Of a stretch of DNA of 64,000 bases, positions 11,826 to 22,565 are shown one piece after another. Location: the NCBI RefSeq assembly GCF_020509005.1, contig NC_063012.1:4092001-4156000 (forward strand). Reading direction: 5' to 3'. The DNA comes from Fulvia fulva (taxonomy: Eukaryota; Ascomycota; Dothideomycetes; Mycosphaerellales; Mycosphaerellaceae). Each line of letters begins with the position of its first letter. The stretch's first letter is position 1. A program made the position numbers and the translations under genes. Below the pieces are notes generated by a model, which was given only the letters and a program-made list of their open reading frames with translations, searched no databases and was not told where the DNA came from.

Positions 11826-12769
11826 TAGATAGATAGATAGATGATTCATTTACCCGTTGTGGTGCCCTCCGGCCTATACGGGTTTATGTCTATATATGTT
11901 GCTACATAAGGTAGGAAACCTGTTCCTAGGTAAAAACCTCCTCTCCTTCTCTAATAGCTTCCTTGCCATAAGTTCTCAGTTTTCCTTCCATTAGGGTGCA
12001 CTAGTGTCATAGTGGTTAGCCTCTGACTACCTTGTCTACAACCCTGGAGTTGTCCCCCTCTTCCTGCTCTCCTCCTCCTTCTTTCTCTCCTCAATCCATC
12101 TCTCTGTTTCCCTAGTAAGAGAGAACTGCTCCAAAAATCCTTAGTGGATGATCTACCTTGTAATTCTCTAGAGGTCTCCCTTATTGCTGATCATGGCTTG
12201 GAAGTTTCTATTCCTTGCCCTTGCCCTCTATTCACCTCTCCCTGTACTCCATTCTTTACAAATCAGAAGTCTATGTTCGACATTCTGGGACAGGTAGCCG
12301 TATAGGCAACTCTTGTCTTCGATACCTAGGACTTTTCTCTAATGTAGGTATGCCCTGACTCCGATGTGTTCAGAGCGGATTTGTATTGCTATGCTTGCTT
12401 CTGACCTAGTCAGGTCTGAGTACAGTAGGTAGCTGTGGCTACCAAACTGTTGGAGTGCCTTTGGGGTTCCTGGCCTCTGTGGGGTTCTTGTCCATTTAGT
12501 CTTCTAGAGGAGTCCTGCCATCCTTTCAGCTAGAGACTGTTGCTTCTTCCCTTGGCTGGCTGCTGATCCTCTCCCCTGAGCCCCTCTGTCCTGTTCCTGC
12601 TAGGCTAGGTGCAGCTGTTCTGTTAGTTCTTTGAACTTCTGTAGGTCCTGCTGCTTCTATAGGGCTAGATTGGGTCTTGCTTGTCTGTGCCTTCTTGTGC
12701 ACTGGCTCCTGATTTTGTTGACTGCCTTCTAGATTACTAGCTGGGCTGGGTATGCAGATGCATACTGGT

Positions 12770-15600
12770 ATCTCAACCCTTGAAGGTAGAGCTTGGCTGG
12801 TGGGGAGCCAGACTCCATTTCGACCACCCTTGTTGGAGTTGACTTGTATGCTCTAAGCACCTTTTCCGGCAGGAGGCTTGGGCTCTGCTGATGGGATCTG
12901 CAATTCTCTTTGGGATCTTGTCTTGGGCTGACCAGATCTGGGCTCTATATAGCATAGCTAGCTTCACAATAGCCTTGTACATAACCTTTGCTTTCGCAAA
13001 TATGGCTCCCTATGTAGAGGCTGTAAGCCTGTCAATTGATTGCCTGTTGTTGTCTGCTCTTGCCTGTGCTTTCTTGACCTGTGGTCCCTAGCTGAGCTTT
13101 GGATCCAGCCATATTCCTAGCACCCTTAATTCACTTGAGGGTTCTGTTGTGTGTCCCTGAATGGTGATTAGGGCTTGCATATTGTGTCTGTTTCTGGCTC
13201 TACTGAAGTGGATGAGTTGATACTTCTCTAGGGTAAATCTGGCTCTATATTTCCTGGCCCATTCCTCACATTCCTTGTGTTTCTTCTGCAAGATTCTGTA
13301 GTTCTCTTCTGTGCTGTCTGACTAGGCTAGGATGTTTGTGTCATCCATAAACCCTGAGGCTGATGTGTTTCTAGAGTTTAGCTTTGCTAGCAGGTCTACT
13401 ATAAAGAGGAGAAACAGGATTGGAGACATTGTTGATCCCTATAGGATTCCTGTCTCTATAGGCATGCTGTCAGATTTGTATCTGCCCAGTCTTAGTCTTG
13501 TGGTTCTGCCTCTAAGGAAGGACTAGATGAACTAGACTGTCCAGTTAGGGATAGCCTTCTGTTTCAGGATGTGGATCAGCCTCTAGTATAAGACATTGTC
13601 AAAGGCTCCTAATATGTCTAGTGAGAGGAGTGTGGCTGCTTTGTTGTTCCTAAAGTACTATAGGGTCTTGATCTGCTCTGTGATAAGTTCTATAGCTGTT
13701 AGTGTTGATCTTTGTTTCCTGCCTCCTATCTGTTCTTTAGGAAGGATTCTATGTTCTTCAGCTAGGTTTGTTAGCCTTTCTGCTATGATCTTTTCTAGGA
13801 GTTTGCCTAGTGTGTTGAGCAAGGTAACAGGTCTGTATGCCTTTAGCTTTATGTAGTCCTCTTTCTGTGGTTTTCTTAAGACTACAGTCAGTGACTCCTT
13901 GAAGTGTTTAGGGCAGTGTCCTTAGGCCATACACTATGAAAAGATGTTTGACAGTGTAGGGGAGATCTGGTCCTTGCATGTCTTGATGAACAAGTTTGGA
14001 ATCCTATCTAGTCCTAGGGCCTTGTTTCCTGAGAGTCTCTTAATGATGCTCTTGATCTCTCCCTCTCCCACTGTGCAGGATTGCTCTAGTAGTGTTAGAT
14101 ACACACTGCCCTCTAGATCCTGCAGGTCAGCTTCTACCTATGTGCCAAAGAAATGTTTCCCTAATGCCTGTGCCTTTCCTGGGAGAGTGTGTTGGATTAC
14201 TCCTTCCTGGTCTTCAATGTTTGGAAACTGGGGCAGCATGTTTCTATCCTATATAGGTTGTCTTGCCCACTTTGCTAGTTTCCACATCTTCTCAGGATTC
14301 TGGGTAATGGATCCAACTGTTGACCTCCACTCCAGCATCTTGTCCCTCTTGATCTGGGCCTTCTTGTCTCTGGTTGCCTGGTTGTATCTGTCCTATGCTT
14401 CCTAGGAGTGACTCTGGGTAAGGGCTCTCCTGGCCTGCCTGGCTGCCTTGACCTTCTCTGAGCATTCCTTTGTCCAGAATGGCTTCTAGTACAGTGACTG
14501 TTTCTTTTCTCTAGTGTGGGCTGCTGCAGTTTCCTGCATTGTTCTAATTAGTTCTGCCACTGCTTGGTCTATGTCTAAGGCTGTTTCCAGTCTCCTGGTC
14601 TCTAGTCTAGCTAGCTTCTGTTCTAGGTCTTGTCTGATCTGTTCCCAGTTGGCTGCCTTCCAGGCCAGCTAAGGTTATAGATCTCCTTCCTGCTATGTCT
14701 GTGTTTCTAACTCTACCTGAATTAGGAGGTGATCTGATGAGGACTCCAAGTCCTGGTTAACCTAGCATCTGGTGACCTTCTGCTGCAGGTTATGTGATGC
14801 AAAGCACAGGTCAATGGTGCTTGAGCTTGCTCTCTGTGACCAGGTAGTTAGGCCCTTTAGGGTAACTAGGTGCATGTTGTTGCTTTGGGTAGTGGAGAGG
14901 AGTCTGTTAGCTAGGAAGTGATGGGCAGGTGCAAAGTCTGATCCCTATGTAGGATGGTGCAAGTTGAAGTCTCCTAGCACGATGTGTTGGGAGTCACTCT
15001 GCAAGATGTCTGGCAGCTGTTGTAGTGTGCCTAGCTAGGTGCTGCTTCTGGAGCTAGGGGGTGGGTTGTATACACTATGGATGTGGATGCTGCCTTGGTT
15101 AGTGTTGAGTCTGACTAAGGTGATGTCTCCCCCTTCCTGTTAGATTTGTTCCTAGCTGTCTGTTGCCATCTCTTTACTGATGTACATGCATGTTCTAGGA
15201 GTGCCTTGTTTAGCTAGGAGTGTGTGATACCTTAGGTCGTTAGTAGTAGATGGTCTATTAGATTTGCTATTGATCCAAGGTTCCTAGACTACAATGACTA
15301 GGTGTTTCTTTAGGTCTAGTGCTTGGAGAAAGCTTCTCTAGACCTTATGCTAGCTTTTGTTGACATTGTACTGGATAGTGGTAAGATTAGGTGTCTCAAT
15401 CATGACTCATCTATGCTAGTCTCCTGCTGGTCTTCTCGTGCTTCCTGCTGCTGGCTGCTATTTGGGATTATAGTAAGGTTGAGCCTGCTTTGTGACGGGT
15501 CTCTTCCTACAACCACAATTGATTTTGGTCTACCTATAGCAGGGTGGCCTTGGGCCTGTATGGTCTCTTCTGTTCTGCCTCTTTTCAGAGGGTTATAGAC
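12770..15600 (-). pseudogene. LINE ORF2 remnant (endonuclease-reverse transcriptase)
   Basis: Coding remains of LINE copy A. The endonuclease core reads HIVLGDFNLHHPT followed by TAG where Trp is expected. The reverse transcriptase keeps SGFMDDTNILA, again followed by TAG. Downstream pieces stay open for 60-70 codons (13088-13291 and 12773-12982) and match the thumb and connection region of fungal LINE enzymes, for example EEWARKYRARFTLEKYQLIH. The element encoded DNA nicking and target-primed reverse transcription when intact. Now it is dead. Confidence 0.8.
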
Positions 15601-16600
15601 AGTCCTTAGGGGTTCTTGGGTGATTGTCCCTGTCTGGAATCTGATAGGGGTGTTGATCCTGGCTTCTCTTGCCCTCCTCTTTGCCTCAATCCTGGCTGTG
15701 CAGTCTTGGGACCAGGAAGGGTGTTTCTTTCCACAGCATGCACATCTGGCTTCACTCTTTGGGGCTGTGCAATTCTATACTTTGTGGCTACTAGCACAGT
15801 GGGAACAAGTGTCCTTTTGGCTTGGGCATCTAGTAGAGATATGACTATACTGTTGGCACTTCAAACATTGTAGTAGTCTGTGGGTGCTTCTATAGATTTC
15901 TGTGTCCATTCTTTTATATTCCTAGAAGATGCCCTTGTTAAGCACGGTGTTTGCCTGTTCTACAGTGCCTATCTAGAGCACTAGAGAAGACCCTCTCTTT
16001 GTGTCCTTTGTCTTTCTGTTGACCTATACTGCTTTTGTGATCTATAGCCCTGGGCATACAGCCTGGTTCTAGTCCTGTAGCCTCTTAAGGTCTCCTTCAA
16101 TGTCAAACTTTGTAGTCATCCTATAGGCAATAACTATATTTTGTTAGTGTGAGACCTTAGCCGTCTTGCCTAGTTTGACTGTCCACTCCTTCTATGTCTC
16201 TAGCCTCTTCCTGTCTTGCTCCTGTGCTGTGAACAGCTTAAGGACACCTCCCTTCTCTTTCCTAGCTCCAATAATGCATTATATCCTAATCTTCTATATA
16301 ATCTCCTTGCCTGACAGGCCCTCAATCTCTTTCTGCTCTTACTGGTCGGAAATGTAGACCTTAATAGCTATTTTCTAGGGGGGAGGGTTTTGGGATACAA
16401 CTGCTACCCGGGTTAGTTAGCTTAGTTTCTAGCCTTCCTATATCCTCTTCTTTGCTACTGCTACTACTGTCCTATTAATGATCTGTCCTGTTTGGCTCCT
16501 TAGTGCCTTTAGCCCTCTAAGGAGCTCCAAAGTCATCCCCTTAAGTACTCTTTCTAGGTGCTCGCCATCTCCTACTATTGCTATTGTTTCTGCCTTCCTA
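15600..16600 (-). pseudogene. LINE ORF1 (gag-like) remnant with zinc knuckles
   Basis: On the minus strand at about 15860-15690 the translation shows repeated Cys/His clusters: KCQQYSHISTRCPS, then CSHCASSH, then CACCGKKHPSWSQDC. These are CCHC knuckles typical of the nucleic-acid-binding ORF1 protein of Tad1-group LINEs. At least one in-frame TAG lies between knuckles (VxNCTAP). The part upstream, up to about 16600, has increasing TA content and no motif. Confidence 0.7.
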
Positions 16601-16659
16601 CAGACCTCCTTCTACTCGTTACTCTCCTACTCCTAGTCGTTTCCTGCGATCGCTATCAT

Positions 16660-18500
16660 CGTGTCTTCCCCCTCTCCGTTATACTATTAAAGAAGTATAT
16701 AGTAGCCGAGCTTACGAGAATTCTACGGACGAAGTAGTATACTACTATAGAGTCCCGGTAGATATTATAAGTAATCGGGGTTTAGTATTTACTAGTTAAT
16801 TCTAGAGTAACTTCTATTTCGAGGCGTAGATAAGACGTAAGCTATCTATAGCCTTCTATCTATAGACTAATAGTTAAATAGAGCGTACTAATTAGACCTT
16901 AGAGTAATACCTACGGTACTACTATAGTAAGTAATAAACTAAATAGGCGAAATAGCTAGCTATTACTAAGTTCGTAGTAAATAACTATATATACTCTACG
17001 CTCTATATAAGCCCCTTTAAGGTAGTATATAGTTAGCGCCTAGGGATTACGCCTATACCTACTAGATCTTAGGACGAGATTATTATCTATAGAGAGCGCC
17101 TTTACACGGCGTACGACGTAAGTACCTTCGTTACGAAGGGAAACTAAGTCTCTCCCTACGAAGCCTATACGGCGGCTAGGAAGAAAGCCGTATAAAGATA
17201 AGACGCGCGCGCCTCCTACAAACGACCTACGAGACCTATAAGATCTACGAGACACGAAATATAATACGATAGCTATAACTACGCGATACTACCCTTCCCT
17301 ATATACTCCCTCGAACCGGCTCCCGACTCGTAATAGAACGGAGTAGTAACCCGTTTCTAGAGCGCCCCGTCGAGAGAAGAGACGTAGTAGCCTTAGTATC
17401 TCGGCTAGAGGATAATAGGGGTACCTCTACGTATTTCGGGGTTCGTAGAGATAAGTACCTACGTACCTAACTATCCGGAGGGGATACGAGTAGTAGAAGA
17501 GTAAGTGAATGGCAGTTTTTTTGTGTTTATAGGTCACGTGATCCTAGAAGCTTAGCGGAAATTTAAGGGCGGAATACTAAAAACTAAATAAGATAACGAG
17601 TCTACCGTAAGGCGTACGGCTAGGGCGAGAATACTACGTCCGGGGTAGTATATTAAAAACTAAATAAGATAAGAACGATAACTAGATATAACGTTCGTCC
17701 GATCTTTACGGCTATAAAGGAGTACGAGCTTTAGCCGGCGCTCGTAAGGCGGAAAGGCCTCGGTAATATCTCAAAGAACGAACTAGTAGTACTTTAAGAG
17801 GTTTTTACCGCCGTAGGGCTTTTCCTCTCTCTCAAAACTAGTAGAGCAATCCCCTATATTATATAGTCTAGGACTTATATAGTACGTTAATAGAACAATT
17901 AATTAATCAATCGGGACGAGATCTCTAAGAGATCGATACTAGCGGTAACTTTAGTAGCGAGCCGTATACGAGAACTCCGCGTAACGCTTAAAGAGCGGTA
18001 GCGAATTATAGTAGAGTAGTAAGCTTAATACTATAATAAGACCTATAAGCAATAGAGCTATTAGGTAGACGAGTTAGTACTACTATCGATAAAGAATCTT
18101 AAGCTCGACGTACCTAAGAATAAGATAGATAAGAAGTTTATTAGGCCGTACTATATTATCGACGCTATTGGTACGTAAGTATACCGCCTAGCTCTACTAG
18201 TAGGCTTGAGAATCTATAATATCTTTAATATATCCCTTCTAGAACCGTAGGTAGGTAGCAATAAGGTATAAGTAGGTTATATACTACTTATAGACGACGA
18301 GAGTAAGTACGAGGTAGAAGGCGTACTAGATAGTAGGAAGTAGAAGAGTAAGTAGTTGTACTTTATACGGTAGAAGGATTAGCTAGAAGAGTACGATAGT
18401 TAAGAACTATTATAAAGCTTATTAAATATAATACGTCTAGTAGCCGAATTTAAGTCGAAACGTAAAGTTAAGCGAGGAAAGTAGTAATAGATAAGACTTG
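16660..18500 (+). pseudogene. Chromovirus (Ty3/gypsy) integrase and chromodomain remnant
   Basis: At 16730-17045 the plus-strand translation follows an integrase core: VPVDIISNRGLVFTS (second catalytic Asp as Asn), then FYLQTNSQIERTN with the catalytic Glu, then SPFKVVY. At 18040-18490 the integrase C-terminus reads VDELVLLSIKNLKLDVP and ends in a chromodomain (YFIRxKDxLEEYDS, LVAEF), which in chromoviruses targets insertion to heterochromatin. The two blocks should be adjacent, but about 900 bp of other sequence (about 17045-17940) lies between them. LTRs of this element were not identified. The left part is cut by LINE copy A. Confidence 0.75.
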
Positions 18501-20163
18501 AGATAGGTATAGAGATAGAGAGAAAAAAAATTATTTTAAGAATAAAAAAGGCGGAGAGACGCGACCCGTACGGATTACGTAATATTATTATAGGCGAGGA
18601 GCCGGCGCTATATAGATAAGCTACGCGCTTAATCGCTATCCTCCTTACTAGATTTACCTTCCTACTCCTTATCCTTAGGCCGTAAGTAGAAAGGCGCGGC
18701 CGGTAGTAGTAATATCGATACTCTAAGTCTATAGGAACTAGAACCGCGGTTAGTATACGACGCGTAAGCGGGAAATAAGGTACTTATAGAGCGGCTAAGC
18801 TCGAAGAGCCTATTAAGGGCGTAGTTCTACTCTTACTATAGCTCGAGAGTAATACTAGAGATAGAGACGCTACTTAGGCTAGATATAGACGCGGCGGCGG
18901 CGAGGCGCTTCTTACTAGCTAACTTATTCTTATAGGCGTTATACTAGCGGATAGCCTAAAGAAAGGTTAGTAAATATACGCGAGGCGTATACGGCTAGTA
19001 AGCGAGACAGATACTTATATTAGAGATCTCGCGCTCGAGGCGTACGATAAGCTAGAGAAGCTTATAGCGAGTAGCGGTAGCGTCGTCCTTATCCTCGTCC
19101 TCGTTCTCTACTAGGTAGTCGCGCTAGTAGCGCGTAGCGCGTAGATAAGCTACTAGCTTAGCAATATTAGGACTCTTATTAGCTATAGTTATAGCTATAC
19201 TTACTATAGCGGTAGCGTACTTCTTCCGGAGAGTACTAACTATAATACTATTATAGTTATCGGCCTCTTCTAGTAGAGAGTTAGTAAGGGACTTATACGC
19301 GAGATATATAGAAACTTATAGAAGATAAAGTAGAGTAGGTACCGTATATATATCTTAATCTTCTTAGCTAGCTTCTATACTAGGCTAGGAGTAATAAGCT
19401 ACGTCTAGACGGTAGTATACTTACGGCCGGTAGACATTACTAGTACGTCCCGTACGAGAGCCTCCTAGCGGAACTACTTCTAGATTAGGATATTAGGGTC
19501 TATAGTAGAAGTAGTAGATACTAGTAGTTACTAATAGTTACTAGTAAGGGATATACTAGGCGTAGAGAAGAAGTAGAAGAGATATAGAAGAGGAGTAGAC
19601 AAATCGCTATAAGATAGTAGTTATAGATTATAGAAGAGGTTTAAGGCGAGCTTCGAGTTTTAATCTCTATAAGGTAGCCCGTATACTATTATTACTATAT
19701 AGTGATATAGCTCGTAACGGGTCTAGTAACGCGCCCTATAATAATATAATACTATCTAGTAACGGCCCTAGAAGGCTACGAAAGGCCGTAGAAGATACTA
19801 TAACCTTTCTACTAAGCTAAGGGTAGCTTATATAGGAGGGGAGGTAATTATAATAGTAGCCTTAGTATAAGGCTATCTATATATAATATTAGAGTCCTTT
19901 AGACTATACTAGACGTAGAGAAGCCGTACGTAACATATACTACGACTTATCTACGAAATACTAGCCTTAAGAAATAAAGTAAGCTTTAGTTTATCTACGA
20001 TCTAGAGAACTAAAGGCGTACTATATATTACGATATCTCTACTCTTATAATTACCTACTATCCCCCGTAGATAGGTACTTATTACGTCTTTTAAGCGGGA
20101 GTTCACCTATTTAGGTAGTATTCGATATACCCGTATTTAGTTACTACTCTTAACTATATATAC
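18500..20163 (-). pseudogene. Unidentified RIP-mutated minus-strand coding remnant
   Basis: From about 19460 down to 18800 the minus strand gives a long, mostly continuous translation broken only by stops that fit RIP, including LVAYLRATRY, the acidic stretch VENEDEDKDDATATRY and LIVRLEREISN. It looks like a real protein of mixed helical character, perhaps a gag-type protein or a captive gene. I recognise no family. 19700-20163 is TA-rich with no motif. Confidence 0.4.
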
Positions 20164-20179
20164 TATTATAGTATATAGG

Positions 20180-20404
20180 GGGACAACTCTAGGGTTGCAG
20201 ACAAGGTAGTCAGAGGCTAACCACTATGACACTAGTGCACCCTAATAGAAGGAAAACTGAGAACTCATGGCAAGGAAGCTATTAGAGAAGGAGAGGAGGT
20301 TTTTACCTAGGAATAGGTTTCCTACCTTATGTAGTAACATATATAGACATAAACCCGTATGGGCCGGAGGGCACCACAACGGGTAAATGAATCATCTATC
20401 TATC
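20180..20404 (+). mobile_element. 225 bp 5'-truncated LINE fragment (family of copy A)
   Basis: This segment matches the reverse complement of the 3' end of LINE copy A (about 11840-12065) almost base for base and ends in the TCTA tail. A perfect 16 bp target-site duplication, TATTATAGTATATAGG, flanks it (20164-20179 and 20405-20420). It is a classic dead-on-arrival LINE insertion in which reverse transcription stopped early. The differences I could read from copy A are all C-T or G-A changes at CpA/TpG sites. Confidence 0.92.
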
Positions 20405-20420
20405 TATTATAGTATATAGG

Positions 20421-20556
20421 AGCTAAGGTATAACCCTTAGGTCTACTATATTAAATATTAAGCGGAAGGATCACTTACCTAGGCTAAGATATATTATAGT
20501 CTCTCGCGTATATAAGCTTAATAATCTTATATTTAAGAAGCTATTTATAATTAACC
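20421..20556. other. RIP-mutated target DNA left of the nested LTR element
   Basis: TA-rich degenerate DNA ending in TAACC (20552-20556), the left half of the duplication made by insertion of the element at 20557-35462. It would join to 35468 onward in the original sequence. No protein remnant recognised. Confidence 0.5.
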
Positions 20557-20741
20557 TATTACCGTACCGGCGTATATTTACTTAAACCCGCGGGTACGTA
20601 CCTAGACCTCGCGCCCGCTAACTAATCCGACTAGCGGCTTAGCGCCCGTATATAACTCTCGCGGCCTCCGCGCCTCTCTTAGATAGGGAATCTATTCGAC
20701 TTATACCTTACCCGACTACGTACTTATACCTAATTATAATA
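20557..20741 (+). repeat. 5' LTR of element J
   Basis: 185 bp, starts TATTACCG (from TGTCACCG by inference) and ends AATA, preceded by TAACC. It matches 35279-35462. Confidence 0.87.
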
Positions 20742-22565
20742 TTTCGAATAGATCATTACTAACGTATAGAGAGACACGAGAAGCTATATTCGGGAGATTA
20801 TAGAGAAACCGCGATAGTATACGAGGAAGTACTAAGACTAGGTGTTATACTCGCTAAGTCGTACCTTAAAGTAGATTATAGCTAATATAGTAATAATAGC
20901 GAGATAGACCGGTACCGGCGTACTAGGCGTAAGTATAGAGAATACGGACAGACGCGTTTATCGCGCGTCCCTTAATAGATCATCCTTCTTCACCCTACTA
21001 TCCGATCCGCCCGATAATAATAGCGCGAACCCGGCGAAGTAGACTTAAGGACGTAAAGAGGATATTATAAACAAGCTCCTCGACAAGAATAAATAGTACC
21101 GTAAGTAGTATAAGAAGGTGTTCGACTAACTTAAGGCGATTAAGGAAGAGGAGGTCGAGATAGAGCTAAACTTAGCTAACCTATATAGGGCGGAGTTTAT
21201 CGAGGATAAGATAGAAGATAAGGGTACTAAGGTACCGAGGAAGAGGAGGGTTACTATCGACAACTTCTAGGAAGCCTTCGACTCGTTAAACGGGTTAAAT
21301 ATAGACAAGTTTAAGAAGACGGTCAATGACTATCCCTAGTAGATCTATAAGATCCTCTATAATACGAGTCCGATTACCGACGTACGTATAAACTTAATAC
21401 TACGCTCGATATAGCTAACCGTATTAACCTCTATAAGGCGTAAGATACTAAGGACTAGATAGACCGACTCGAGGATATAATCGATACGGAACAGGCGACT
21501 AGATAGTCCCTAGAAGAGGAGGTCACGCGACTAAAGGAGGAGCTCGCTAAGCGCGATAATACTATCGTTATCGACCTAGACGAGCTTACGAGGGCTAAAG
21601 ATATAAAGAAGGTATATCGTACGTAGTATAAGGTAGCGGAGAACAAGCTAGTAGAGACCGAGACTAAGCTCGTAGTAGCCGAGAAGCGTATTACTAAGCT
21701 TAAGAAGTAAGAGATAGACCGTAGCCGGTCTAAGGAAAAGTAAGACCTACTACCTTAGCGAACCGAGTCTAAAGAGTTACTAGAGCGTCGGCAAAATAGA
21801 GGCAAACCTAATAAGAAGAAGTCGGACCCGGATTTATCGGACTTATTAGACGACGAGGACGACGGTAATAAGGGCCGTAAGAATAGCCGTAAGGACGGTA
21901 GTCGTAAGAGTAGGAAGAATCGCCCGAGTACCGACTTAGGTAGTAACCCTATCTCCGTATATACGACTTACGACGCCGATATAACCACTAGTATCAAGTC
22001 CTTAACGAGCTAAAGGCCCCTACTAAGTTCGATCTAAAGAGCGACGATATTAAGTTCTAAGAGTAGTAGCGTACTACCGAAGCTAAGCTCTAAGCCTCGA
22101 AGTACCGTACCGTAAAGGACTCCCTTTAGAACGTCTAGAGCTAGTTAAAGAACGGTATATAGACCTATATCGACTTAAAGATCCCTAGTCTTACTAAGTC
22201 TACGGAAGGTACGACTACTTAGTACGCTTCTATAGATAAGATAATAGAAGATCTAGCCCGGCGCTACGGTACCCGTAATGCCTATACTAATGCTATAACT
22301 AAGCTTAATAGTCTATAGTAGGGTGATAAGGAGAAGTTTAGTAACTTCTACCTATCCTTCTATAAGAACGCCGATATCGTTAACCTTAATAACGGCGCGA
22401 AGGAAAAGAAACTCGAGAAGGACTTCCTACTCCGTAAGTTAAACTCGCGCTACGATAACCGTATTATAAACAAGGACATAGTCAATATAACCCTTAAGCA
22501 AGTCGTATCTACGCTATATAACTACGAGGACAAGTTTAAGGCATTCGACCTTAAGTACGGTAAGA
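20742..22565 (+). pseudogene. gag remnant of element J
   Basis: Degenerate plus-strand coding sequence rich in Lys, Glu and Arg, with coiled-coil-like stretches and a capsid-like region near 22320-22570 (FSNFYLSFYKNA). RIP stops are frequent. It is cut off at about 22566 by the 3' tail of LINE I, and the pol part continues only beyond about 34 kb. The assignment as gag rests on its place directly after the 5' LTR. Confidence 0.6.

Larger units (their letters stand above)
11826..16640 (-). mobile_element. LINE, copy A, CpG-depleted and only partly RIP-mutated
   Basis: A minus-strand non-LTR retrotransposon. The 3' end is at the left, with a TCTA-type tail (11825-11842 as TAGA). Going leftwards from the 5' side it has an ORF1 with zinc knuckles (about 15690-15860), endonuclease (GDFNLHHP near 14950-14985), reverse transcriptase with FMDD at about 13340-13351 and a C-terminal part near 12770-12980 (MYKAIVKLAMLY). 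Unlike its neighbours it keeps plenty of CA and TG but is almost without CpG; for instance 12541-12720 contains none. Scattered TAG codons at Trp and Gln positions still break the frames. The right boundary is set by the composition change near 16600-16660. ORF1 upstream of the knuckles is short, so the 5' end may be truncated. Confidence 0.82.

Noticed and set aside
13944..14405. 153-codon plus-strand frame with Cys and Ser richness
   Set aside because: It is antisense to the reverse transcriptase of LINE copy A. It stays open because that copy has few mutations, not because it is coding.
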